Assembly: GCA_937863685.1 (NCBI GenBank)
Contig: CALMGM010000012.1
Location: 65,816-129,815 of the forward strand
DNA length: 64,000 bases
Direction of reading: 5' to 3'
Source of the DNA: an uncultured bacterium
GTDB taxonomy: Bacteria > Edwardsbacteria > AC1 > EtOH8
Part shown: piece after piece, positions 42,472-50,110 of the stretch
Position numbering within the stretch: the stretch's first letter is position 1
Layout: each line of letters starts with the position of its first letter
The notes under the pieces: generated by a model
Database searches by the model: none
What the model was told of the DNA's origin: nothing
Seen by the model: only the letters and a program-made list of their open reading frames with translations
Made by a program: the position numbers and the translations under genes

Positions 42472-45400
42472 TTATTTCAATGGCGTGCCCAGCACGACTA
42501 TCTTGGTTTTGTCGGAGATGGCCCCCTTGTCGGTGACACTCCTGAGGTGGGCGATGTACATCCCGATATTGGCCCGTCGGTACATGTCGTCCTTTCCGGT
42601 CCAGTAGTAGTACTGATGACCTCCCGGGACGTTGTTCAGGCAGGTCTTGACCAGCCGCCCCTTCAGGTCGTAGATCCGCAGAGTAAGGCGTTGGTCGGCC
42701 GGGGCGTTGATCTCAATGACGGCCACCTGGCCCAATTCCGGGGAGAAGGGGTTGGGCTTAATGGAAACGAATTCGGCCGAGGCCGAGGCCGCGATGGAAT
42801 CAACCAGGACCTCGATATCGGGCGGATACAGGACGCCGTTGTAGAAATAATCCTGGGCGAACCTGGGAACCAGCTGGTATCCGCTGTTGTAGAGGGGATC
42901 CTTGTCATACTGCGATGCGATGCCGGTCACCCGGATCTTGGTGCCGTAGGTCAGAGGGCTCAGGTCGAAGCCGCTGACCTCGACGATCCTGACAGCGATC
43001 GGAGCGTTTCCGTTGCGGATCACCATGTTATATCCGCCTCCGGCATAGGCCGGGGTGCCGCTGATGATGCCCTCCACCGAGACCAGCTGGCCCTCGATGC
43101 TTTCGCCCAGCAGCTGGTCATAGATCATGGCCCGGGGGGCCACCGGCTGGCCGGCCCAGTCCCACAGAGCGATCTGGGCGGCGCTGCTGGCCACCTCGGT
43201 GACGCCGTTGTATTCGGTCACCCGGCCGGTGACCACCGCCCGGCGGCCCAGCACGAACTGGCCCTTGGTGCCGCCGTAGACGTTGACCCCTCCGGTGCCG
43301 TCGTCCAGGTACCAGCTGGCAGTGCTGGCGGTGGAGCTGGTGAAATACTGGTCCGGGCCGCTGACGATGCCCTCCACCGTGACCGTCAGCCCCTCCATCA
43401 ACGAGGTGAACCCGTCCGGGCCGGGTTTCTGTACCTCGGAGATCCGGGTGGGATTCAGCAGGGTGACAAAACTGAATCGTACGTCGTCCAGGCTGTCGTT
43501 GGAGCCGACCCCGTTCTTGTTCCCGTCCAAATAATAGCCCAGGGTGTCGCGCAGGGAATGCGATACCCAGACCGAGACCGTCTCCCCGGGGGTAAAGGCG
43601 GCCGACGGAACCAGCCGGACCGAGCAGTCAATACTGTCGTAATCCAGGGACAGGCTGTGGCCGGCCGAACAGCTGCCGGTCACCGAAAAGTTGTCGGATA
43701 TTATGGTGGACTGGTCCAGCGGCTTGTCGAAATCCAGGCCGATGCCCACCTGGGTGGGGACATTGACATTTCCCATTGCCGGCAGGGATGACAGCAGTTT
43801 CACCGGTTTGAACTGGACGATATCCCGGGGGAACCGGGGCTCTATCTTCCAGCCGAAGGAGGCGTGCAATATGCCCTGGACCCGGATCAGGCTGTCGCCT
43901 ATCACCGGGGTATAACCCATGTGGGAAAGGGAATCCAGAAAGTCATCCATAGTGCAGGGACCGCTGCCGTCATTGACGTCCCATTCATAATAGCTGTTGG
44001 GCAGGCTGGTGACGCTCACCTTGTTGGTGGCCACCAGCACACCCTCATAAGCTTCGGCGTTGGGATTGGCGGTGTACATGCTGTCGGTGGGCAGGATCAC
44101 GGGATCAGGCACCCGGGCCCCCTTCTTGAGCAGCTGATAACCGCTGACCGGGGATATCTCGGTCAGGCCGAAATATTCGATGACCGTTCCGCTGACCAGC
44201 ACCGAATCCCCCTCGTCGGGGAAACGGTCGCGATCGTAGCAGTAAACCCCGTTCCAGGGTCCGGTGCCGTCCTGGATGAAATACATTCCCTTGCTGTTGC
44301 CCACCCGGACCACACCGGTCACCACTCCGCTGACGGTGATGTTCTGTCCGCTGTAGGGCGAATTGCCGGAAGGATCGGTGGTGTATTGAATGTCGAAAAT
44401 TGACAGGTTGGGATTCCTTCTGGTCTGAAAGGAGAAGGTGTCGCCGACGGCCGGGTTGCCGGAGGAATCCGTCAGGCTGTTCCGGACCTCCACCGTCACC
44501 GTATCCCCGTAGGCAAAACTGTCGGCCGGCAGTATGGTGATCCGGGTATTGCCGCTGGAAAGCAGCGGGGTTTTTATCCGGTAGCTGGGGATACGGCTTC
44601 CCGTCAGCCTGAATGCTGCGGTGTCAACGGTGGATGGCAGCAAGGCCTCGCTGAAGTTCACCTCCACCGAAGATGCGACCTGAACATTGATCTGGCCGTC
44701 AGCCGGCACGGTGGTCAGCACCCGGGGCGGCGTGGTGTCGGGCACAAGGGTATGGAACTGCCAGCCGTACTGGACCGCCAGGTTCTCTCCCGAGGTATCA
44801 ACTATGGCGGTGGTCAGGATGGCGGCGACCGTATCGGCCAAAAGCAGGCTGTCCCGGATATAATAGGTGTAGCTGGTGCTGTTGGCCGCCGGGCGGATGG
44901 AGTCGGCCGGATAGTAGGCCTGGCGTTTCCCGTTGACCACAAAGCTGGCGGTGTCCATGGTGGCCCAGTTTATCATCCGGTCGAAGGTCACCGAGACCGC
45001 GGAATGGGTCGGAACCCCTGAGGCTCCGTTGGCCGGGATCACCCCGGTAACATTGGGGCCGGTGGGATTGGACCCGGTGACATCCGCCCAGCTGGTGCCT
45101 ACCCTGATGCCGTCGATGTCAGCATTGGGGGTGGCCAGGGTTGGCGGACCTGCAGTATATCCCTGCCGGATGGCCACCCGGGCGATATCGGTGACTGTGG
45201 CTGCGGCAGCCTGTTCGATGTCGGCCGCCGGCTGGGAGCCGGTCAATACGGGATTCAGCCAAAGCCAGCAATAATCCGGGTTCAACTGGTAAGCGATGAC
45301 GATCAGATAGGTGACCCCGGGCGTCAGATCGCTTGCCCGCCAGACGGCTTCGGTATTGGTGGAAGTGGCCCGGACCCCCAACTGAAAGGTATTGGCTGCG

Positions 45401-45873
45401 GAGCCCAACCGGATGGTGATCCGGCCCACATAGGTGGTGGTAGAGGAACTGGGCAGCAGCGACAAAAAGTAGTCGCCGGTGGTGCTGCCGTTGGCCGCCA
45501 GCCCGTCGGTGTTGGCCAGATTCAGCAGAAACCCGACATAGGTTGTGGAGCCGGACGGCTGGGTGGCAAACTGGCGGTAGACGTCCTCGGACGAGGTCGT
45601 TGCGTACTTTATCGCTATCTTGTTCCCGATGCCCGAGGAAAAGTAACCGCTGTAGGTCAATCCCGGACTGGCCACCTGGATGTAATTCCCGGTCCCGGAG
45701 AAGTCGACCCAGTTGCCGCCGCTGACATTGGCCCCTCCCCCGTTGTCGGTCAGCTGCCCGACGGCATAATCGAAATTCTCCTCCATCAGCAAAGTAGCTC
45801 CCGATCCTGCGGCCAGCAACAGCAGCATAGGAACGATCAGCAGCACTTTTTGCCAGGTCTTAGTTAAGGCCAT
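42472..45873 (-). CDS. Large secreted protein: jelly-roll, Ig-like and OB-fold repeats with sorting tail
   Basis: 1133 residues: signal peptide (LLIVPMLLLLAAGSGA), a concanavalin-like sandwich (about 30-270), two Big_5/SbsA-type Ig-like domains (VIPANGASGVPTHSAVSVTF; VPADGQINVQVASSVEVNF), and an OB-fold pair (ITVSGVVTGVV; VLVSGTVIEYFGLTEIS). These are followed by a third Ig-like domain and more OB-type units (TVEGIVSGPDQYF; VTGRVTEYNGVTEV). The FlgD/Por-type tail begins at KPNPFSPELGQVAVIEI and has LRIYDLKGRLVKTCLN. The OB units resemble those accompanying secreted nucleases of YhcR type, but no nuclease catalytic motif is seen. It is probably displayed on the cell surface and is the first gene of the downstream barrel/phosphoesterase run. 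Confidence 0.8.
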   Translation of the reverse strand: MALTKTWQKVLLIVPMLLLLAAGSGATLLMEENFDYAVGQLTDNGGGANVSGGNWVDFSGTGNYIQVASPGLTYSGYFSSGIGNKIAIKYATTSSEDVYRQFATQPSGSTTYVGFLLNLANTDGLAANGSTTGDYFLSLLPSSSTTTYVGRITIRLGSAANTFQLGVRATSTNTEAVWRASDLTPGVTYLIVIAYQLNPDYCWLWLNPVLTGSQPAADIEQAAAATVTDIARVAIRQGYTAGPPTLATPNADIDGIRVGTSWADVTGSNPTGPNVTGVIPANGASGVPTHSAVSVTFDRMINWATMDTASFVVNGKRQAYYPADSIRPAANSTSYTYYIRDSLLLADTVAAILTTAIVDTSGENLAVQYGWQFHTLVPDTTPPRVLTTVPADGQINVQVASSVEVNFSEALLPSTVDTAAFRLTGSRIPSYRIKTPLLSSGNTRITILPADSFAYGDTVTVEVRNSLTDSSGNPAVGDTFSFQTRRNPNLSIFDIQYTTDPSGNSPYSGQNITVSGVVTGVVRVGNSKGMYFIQDGTGPWNGVYCYDRDRFPDEGDSVLVSGTVIEYFGLTEISPVSGYQLLKKGARVPDPVILPTDSMYTANPNAEAYEGVLVATNKVSVTSLPNSYYEWDVNDGSGPCTMDDFLDSLSHMGYTPVIGDSLIRVQGILHASFGWKIEPRFPRDIVQFKPVKLLSSLPAMGNVNVPTQVGIGLDFDKPLDQSTIISDNFSVTGSCSAGHSLSLDYDSIDCSVRLVPSAAFTPGETVSVWVSHSLRDTLGYYLDGNKNGVGSNDSLDDVRFSFVTLLNPTRISEVQKPGPDGFTSLMEGLTVTVEGIVSGPDQYFTSSTASTASWYLDDGTGGVNVYGGTKGQFVLGRRAVVTGRVTEYNGVTEVASSAAQIALWDWAGQPVAPRAMIYDQLLGESIEGQLVSVEGIISGTPAYAGGGYNMVIRNGNAPIAVRIVEVSGFDLSPLTYGTKIRVTGIASQYDKDPLYNSGYQLVPRFAQDYFYNGVLYPPDIEVLVDSIAASASAEFVSIKPNPFSPELGQVAVIEINAPADQRLTLRIYDLKGRLVKTCLNNVPGGHQYYYWTGKDDMYRRANIGMYIAHLRSVTDKGAISDKTKIVVLGTPLK

Positions 45874-46006
45874 GTTGTTTCCCTTCCTGATTTATAATAT
45901 TATTTTTTTCAATTTTATGGACAGTAAAGCTTCCGTATCAAAACCAGCGAAACCAATCAACGGTGAATTATTGGCCCCAATAGCCAAACGATAGCGGCCG
46001 AAACCG

Positions 46007-46435
46007 CTAAAATAAATACCGATACAAATAACCCATTACCTTGTATTCTGTCCGCTGCTGTATCCTTATTATTTCAAAACTCCGAAAACCTATATATAAT
46101 GCAGCTCCTGAACCCAAAAGAAAGAACAACATTGGCACCGAGGTGTTATAATCATAAATATAATTGATGCCGATTGGGGTCAGCCTGCTGGAAAAAAGAA
46201 CTGACCAGGCAGCCATGAAAACAATCAAATACAGAGCGATATAATTGCCGTAAGAAATTTTATTAACATTCCTTCTGAATGCAATCGCACAGGCAAAGAT
46301 CAGAATAATCGAGATTGCGTTAATGGCTATCTTGATGATGTACCTGTAATGATGCGGATGTATGACTTTTCCCAACAAAAACAATACCAGACACAAAAAT
46401 AGCGCGCCTGCATATAATGATATGCTTTTATTCAT
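46007..46435 (-). CDS. Small four-helix membrane protein of unknown function
   Basis: 142 residues with about four hydrophobic helices (LYAGALFLCLVLFLLGKV, IAINAISIILIFACAIAF, IALYLIVFMAAWSVLF, VPMLFFLLGSGAALYIGF) and a basic tail. It begins 8 bases inside the end of the solute-binding-protein gene, so it is translationally coupled to the ABC transporter. I recognise no family; it may be an accessory membrane subunit or simply a passenger. Composition is somewhat more AT-rich than its neighbours. Confidence 0.65.
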   Translation of the reverse strand: MNKSISLYAGALFLCLVLFLLGKVIHPHHYRYIIKIAINAISIILIFACAIAFRRNVNKISYGNYIALYLIVFMAAWSVLFSSRLTPIGINYIYDYNTSVPMLFFLLGSGAALYIGFRSFEIIRIQQRTEYKVMGYLYRYLF

Positions 46436-47789
46436 GTTTGGGTTTGTGTAATTTCCAAAACAAACCCAGCGCCGACAAGGTTAAAATAGCGATCAACAGT
46501 ATCAGCGCCACCCAGGGACTGCCCGTTTCCTCCCCCTGCTGCTGATTTATTTTTTTGGCAGCCTTATGGAGAGCCTCGGCCGGGGTTTTGAATCCCTTCA
46601 GGGCCGGCTGCAGGCCGTCCTCGTCCATTATGGAGCGGCCTATGTTCCAGATGACCTCGTTTGGTTCGGGATAGGCATATTCCAATTGGCTATAGGCGCT
46701 CTCTAATCCGGGGTATCTGACAAACTTTTCCTTCAAGATCTTTTCATTCAAGGCGGATCTTCTGACCGGCAGATAGCTGGTCTCGGCCGACCAACGGGCG
46801 GTGTTGGCAGGCTCCATCATCCATTTGACCAATCCCCATCCCCGCGACATCAGATCTTCCTTGGGTTTGCGGAACATGATTATATTGGTGCCGGACAATA
46901 CCACGGCCCTTCTTTTTTTCATCGGCAATGGTGCAATGCCCATATTAAAGGGGATCTTCTGCAATGACATATAAGCCAATGAAGCCGAAGAACTTTGGAT
47001 CATAGCCACCCGACCGGACAAAAAGTCGTTCTGATGTTCAAACCCGGTTGTCAGGAACGCCACCTTGTGCTTGTATATCAGGTCTACCAAATACTGCAAA
47101 GCCTCAATTCCCTCCGGGCTGTCGAACACCACTTCCCTGCCGTCGGCGGAGAATATCTCCCCGCCATTCTGCAGCACCAAACACTGGAACATCCAGGCCG
47201 CTCCTGTGGGAAAAGCGGTACCCCACTGTTCCGGGGTGCCGTCATGGTTGCTGTCCAGGGTGAGTTTTTTGGCGGCCTCTATGAATTGGTCCCAGGTTGC
47301 CGGGAATCTCTCCGGGTCCAGCCCGGCTTTGACAAAAAGATCCTTGTTGTAATAATACACCGGCACGCTTTTGTTGAATGGCATACTGGTCAGTTTGCCC
47401 TTCCGGGAACATTCGGCCAGCATCACCGGGAAAAAATCCGACAGATAATTGGTGTCGTCCATCTGGGCGATATAATCACCGAAAGGTTTTACGGCATCCT
47501 TTTCCAGCAGCTGACTGGTCCAGGCCTCGTATGACTGGGCCAGCAGCGGCTCGTTTCCTGCCGCCACCGAGGCCATCAGCTTCTGGGACAGGGCCGTATA
47601 ACTACCCATGCTGATGGGGTCTATCTTCTGGCCGGGATCCTCTTTTGAGAAATCGGCCACCATCGAATCCAGGGTCTTGCCCAGCGGTCCGCCCATCACA
47701 TGCCAAAAGACCACCTCATCTTTGGCCCGGGGTTGGCACCCGGCCAGGGCCAGGATCAGCAATAAAACCGGAAATATCTGCTTTCTCAT
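46428..47789 (-). CDS. Family 1 solute-binding lipoprotein of a sugar-type ABC transporter, with C-terminal membrane helix
   Basis: 453 residues. A lipoprotein signal (LLLILALAGC, Cys18) precedes a SBP_bac_1 fold (EVVFWHVMGGPLGKTLDSM, SMPFNKSVPVYYYNKDLF, WGLVKWMMEPANTARWSAETSYLP split as VKWMMEPANTARWSAE and SYLPVRR). It resembles UgpB/MalE proteins. Unusually, a second membrane segment stands at the C-terminus (WVALILLIAILTLSALGLFW, about 426-445) followed by a basic KLHKPKHE tail, so both ends would be membrane-bound. It is in a run with the two permease genes. Confidence 0.9.
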   Translation of the reverse strand: MRKQIFPVLLLILALAGCQPRAKDEVVFWHVMGGPLGKTLDSMVADFSKEDPGQKIDPISMGSYTALSQKLMASVAAGNEPLLAQSYEAWTSQLLEKDAVKPFGDYIAQMDDTNYLSDFFPVMLAECSRKGKLTSMPFNKSVPVYYYNKDLFVKAGLDPERFPATWDQFIEAAKKLTLDSNHDGTPEQWGTAFPTGAAWMFQCLVLQNGGEIFSADGREVVFDSPEGIEALQYLVDLIYKHKVAFLTTGFEHQNDFLSGRVAMIQSSSASLAYMSLQKIPFNMGIAPLPMKKRRAVVLSGTNIIMFRKPKEDLMSRGWGLVKWMMEPANTARWSAETSYLPVRRSALNEKILKEKFVRYPGLESAYSQLEYAYPEPNEVIWNIGRSIMDEDGLQPALKGFKTPAEALHKAAKKINQQQGEETGSPWVALILLIAILTLSALGLFWKLHKPKHE

Positions 47790-47816
47790 ATCGTCGGTAG
47801 TTATAAATTAATACCA

Positions 47817-47856
47817 CCCCTTTCCCCTCCTTGATCAAGGAGGGGATTAAGGAGAG
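47817..47856. repeat. CCTCC/GGAGG palindromic repeat between permease and binding-protein genes
   Basis: CCCCTCCTTGATCAAGGAGGGG is at the centre (arms CCCCTCCTTGA and TCAAGGAGGGG), flanked by CCCCTTTCC and GGAGAGGTT. It belongs to the same loose family as the copies at 16185, 31262 and 61441, and lies just upstream of the binding-protein start on one side and at the permease stop on the other. Confidence 0.6.
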
Positions 47857-47857
47857 G

Positions 47858-48679
47858 TTACTCCTTAAGTCCGCTGGAGACGAAGCTTTGGTTGATCTGC
47901 TTCTGGGCGAAAATGTAGAAGATCACCAGCGGCAGGATTATCATGGTGGAGGCGGCCATCAGCAGGGGCCACATCGACCCCTGTTCCTGTGAGAAATAGG
48001 CCAGCCCCACCTGCAGGGGCCTCATGCTTTCGCTGTTGGTCACGATCAGCGGCCATAAAAAGCTGTTCCAGCTGCCGATGATGGAGAACAGGCTGATGGT
48101 CACCAGCACCGGCTTGGATACCGGCAGCAGAATGTGCCAGATGAATTTAAGATCATTGGCCCCGTCCATCTTGGAGGCCTCATAAAGGCTCCAGGGCACG
48201 GTCTTGAAATGCTGTCGCACCAGAAAGATGGAAAATATATTCACTGTCCAGGGAACGATCAGGGCGTAAAAAGTATCCAGCCACCTCAGCTTGGCCAATA
48301 TAACATAGGCCGGCACCAGGTAGACCGGCTGAGGTATCATCATCATCCCCAGCATGGCCAGAAAGGTCAGGTCGCGTCCCTTGAAATTCTTGAATGAGAA
48401 GGAAAAGGCTGCCAGGGTGGAAGTGGCCAGCACTCCGGCCAGGGTCAGCACCGTCATGATGGCGGTGTTCAGGAAATACCTCAGCAGCGGGATCTGGCGC
48501 CACACTTCCAGGTAATTCACCAGCTGGGGCCGGGCCGGGAATATCCGCGGCGGTATCAGCAATGATTCCGGCTGGGTCTTGAGCGAGGTCAGGATCATCC
48601 AGCCGAACGGGAAGATCATCACCAGCGAGATGGTCGTCAGCAGGATATAGACGATCAATTTAGTTCCGGTTCTTTTCAC
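47858..48679 (-). CDS. Sugar-type ABC transporter permease (MalG/UgpE family)
   Basis: 273 residues with six hydrophobic helices. The EAA loop that contacts the ATPase is visible as LYEASKMDGANDLKFIWHILLP (seen in two parts, LYEASKMDGAND and LKFIWHILLPVSKP). It pairs with the permease at 49052-50005 and the ATPase at 31461-32534. The 372-base gap to the upstream permease gene is unusually large for a permease pair and holds dispersed repeats, which suggests repeat insertion into the operon. Confidence 0.93.
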   Translation of the reverse strand: MKRTGTKLIVYILLTTISLVMIFPFGWMILTSLKTQPESLLIPPRIFPARPQLVNYLEVWRQIPLLRYFLNTAIMTVLTLAGVLATSTLAAFSFSFKNFKGRDLTFLAMLGMMMIPQPVYLVPAYVILAKLRWLDTFYALIVPWTVNIFSIFLVRQHFKTVPWSLYEASKMDGANDLKFIWHILLPVSKPVLVTISLFSIIGSWNSFLWPLIVTNSESMRPLQVGLAYFSQEQGSMWPLLMAASTMIILPLVIFYIFAQKQINQSFVSSGLKE

Positions 48680-48787
48680 TTTTTATATATTTCCAATTTT
48701 ATACTTTATGTATTTAATCTGACACGTATCGTCATTACTTCGTGTGGCACAAACCATTCACAGTCAGCACGGCGTCTTATCCGGGCA

Positions 48788-48996
48788 GCCTGCCGAACTG
48801 ACCGAAGAATCTCAAACCATACACGACGATATAAGTCTTAGGCAGATTGTCATTCCGGGCTTGACCCGGAATCCAGCATTTTCTGGATTCCCGCTTTTGC
48901 GGGAATGACGCCTCAGGGCACGATTTATGACGCTGTGTATACTTGGCGCAGATCCTTCATATGCCTGAAATGACCGTCTTCTCAGGATGACGTGCC
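48788..48996. repeat. Composite dispersed repeat with a palindromic pair nested in it
   Basis: The outer part (CCGAAGAATCTC at its left, GCGCAGATCCTTC and CAGGATGACG at its right) matches the repeat copies at 57217-57320 and 61984-62086. Here it is split by about 150 bases that hold the GTCATTCC palindrome pair. It explains most of the 372-base gap between the two permease genes; no gene is seen in it. Confidence 0.65.
48849..48909. repeat. Two GTCATTCC palindromes in head-to-head arrangement
   Basis: GTCATTCCGGG...CCCGGAATCCAG is followed by CTGGATTCCCGC...GCGGGAATGAC, so two repeat units face each other as in BIME-type REP pairs. Confidence 0.75.
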
Positions 48997-49051
48997 TCAT
49001 ATACTGTCTCCTGTATACTGTATACAATATACGCATACCGGCTGGAAGGCT

Positions 49052-50005
49052 TTATTGATAGTGTACCTTCGATTCCAGCACTTTCCTCTGAATGATTGTC
49101 AGGGCCAGGATGATCAGGAACAGAACAAAGGCCACCGCATTAGCGTAGCCCATCTGCCAGTCGGAGAAGCCCTTTTCGTAAAGATAATAGACCAATGTAC
49201 GGGTGGTGCCCAGAGGGTTACCCCCCACCGGCCCCTGCATGGCGTATATCTGAATGAATACTTGAAAGGAGGTGATGGTGCTCATCAGCAGCACGTAGAA
49301 AGTGGTGGGCGACAGCATCGGCCAGGTGACATTGCGGAACGAGGCCCACTTCCCCGCCCCGTCCAGCGAGGCCGCCTCGTAATAGTGCTCGGGAATGGAC
49401 TGCAGCCCGGCCAGGAAGATGATCACGTTGTATCCCAGTGAATGCCAGATGCTCATAATTATTATGGCAAACATGGCCAAACTTGGTCCGGCCAATACGC
49501 CCGGAAGGTGCAGGCCCAAGGGCGCCAGTAAAATATTCATGATCCCCGCCGGCTCCTCCAGCCACAGGGAAGGTTTGATCCCTAGGGCAGATAGCGCCTG
49601 GTTGGCCAGGCCCAGCCGGGGGTTGAAGATCCATTTCCAGACCAGGGAGATGGCCACGGTGGAGGTGATGACCGGCAGGAACAGAGCCGTACGGTACAGG
49701 GCGGTGGCCCGGATCTTCTGGTTTATCAGAACCGCTATCAGCAGGGCTATGAACAGGCTGGCCGGGACCACCCCTAGCACGTAATATACGGTGTTGAGCA
49801 GGCTCTGGCCGAAACGGCTGTCGCTTAAAAGGTAGCTGTAGTTTCCCAGGCCCAGGAACCGTCTGGCCCCGGCCAAACCCCAGTCGAACAGGCTCATCCA
49901 CAGGGCGTACAGCATGGGAGCCATCCGGAAGGTCAAAACGATCACCAGGGCCGGCAGCAGGAACAGCCAGGGAGAAAGACGGGATTTATTTTTATACGCT
50001 TTGGT
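49052..50005 (-). CDS. Sugar-type ABC transporter permease (MalF/UgpA family)
   Basis: About 317 residues from ATG 50005 (MTKAYKNKSRLSPWLF), with six helices and a C-terminal EAA loop (YYEAASLDGAGKWASFRNV, then TWPMLSPTTF). The nearby ending SDWQMGYANAVAFVLFLI is typical of UgpA. An in-frame start 18 codons earlier exists but gives an extra hydrophobic stretch without a ribosome-binding site. First of the permease/binding-protein run; substrate class sugar, polyol or glycerol phosphate. Confidence 0.93.
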   Translation of the reverse strand, partial: TKAYKNKSRLSPWLFLLPALVIVLTFRMAPMLYALWMSLFDWGLAGARRFLGLGNYSYLLSDSRFGQSLLNTVYYVLGVVPASLFIALLIAVLINQKIRATALYRTALFLPVITSTVAISLVWKWIFNPRLGLANQALSALGIKPSLWLEEPAGIMNILLAPLGLHLPGVLAGPSLAMFAIIIMSIWHSLGYNVIIFLAGLQSIPEHYYEAASLDGAGKWASFRNVTWPMLSPTTFYVLLMSTITSFQVFIQIYAMQGPVGGNPLGTTRTLVYYLYEKGFSDWQMGYANAVAFVLFLIILALTIIQRKVLESKVHYQ

Positions 50006-50060
50006 CATATATAATTTATAGATGATAACCCATAAAAGCACCTGAGTCAATATGCACAAA

Positions 50061-50093
50061 AAAGAGGAGAGTAAATCGAATTCTCTCCTCTTT
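50061..50093 (-). terminator. Terminator after the lamin-tail-domain gene
   Basis: An 11-bp stem (AAAGAGGAGAG / CTCTCCTCTTT) with an 11-base loop lies 17 bases past the stop. On the minus strand it runs straight into TTTGTG, giving a T tract. It separates this gene's transcript from the transporter operon. Confidence 0.8.
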
Positions 50094-50110
50094 ATTTTAT
50101 GGCCGTTCCC

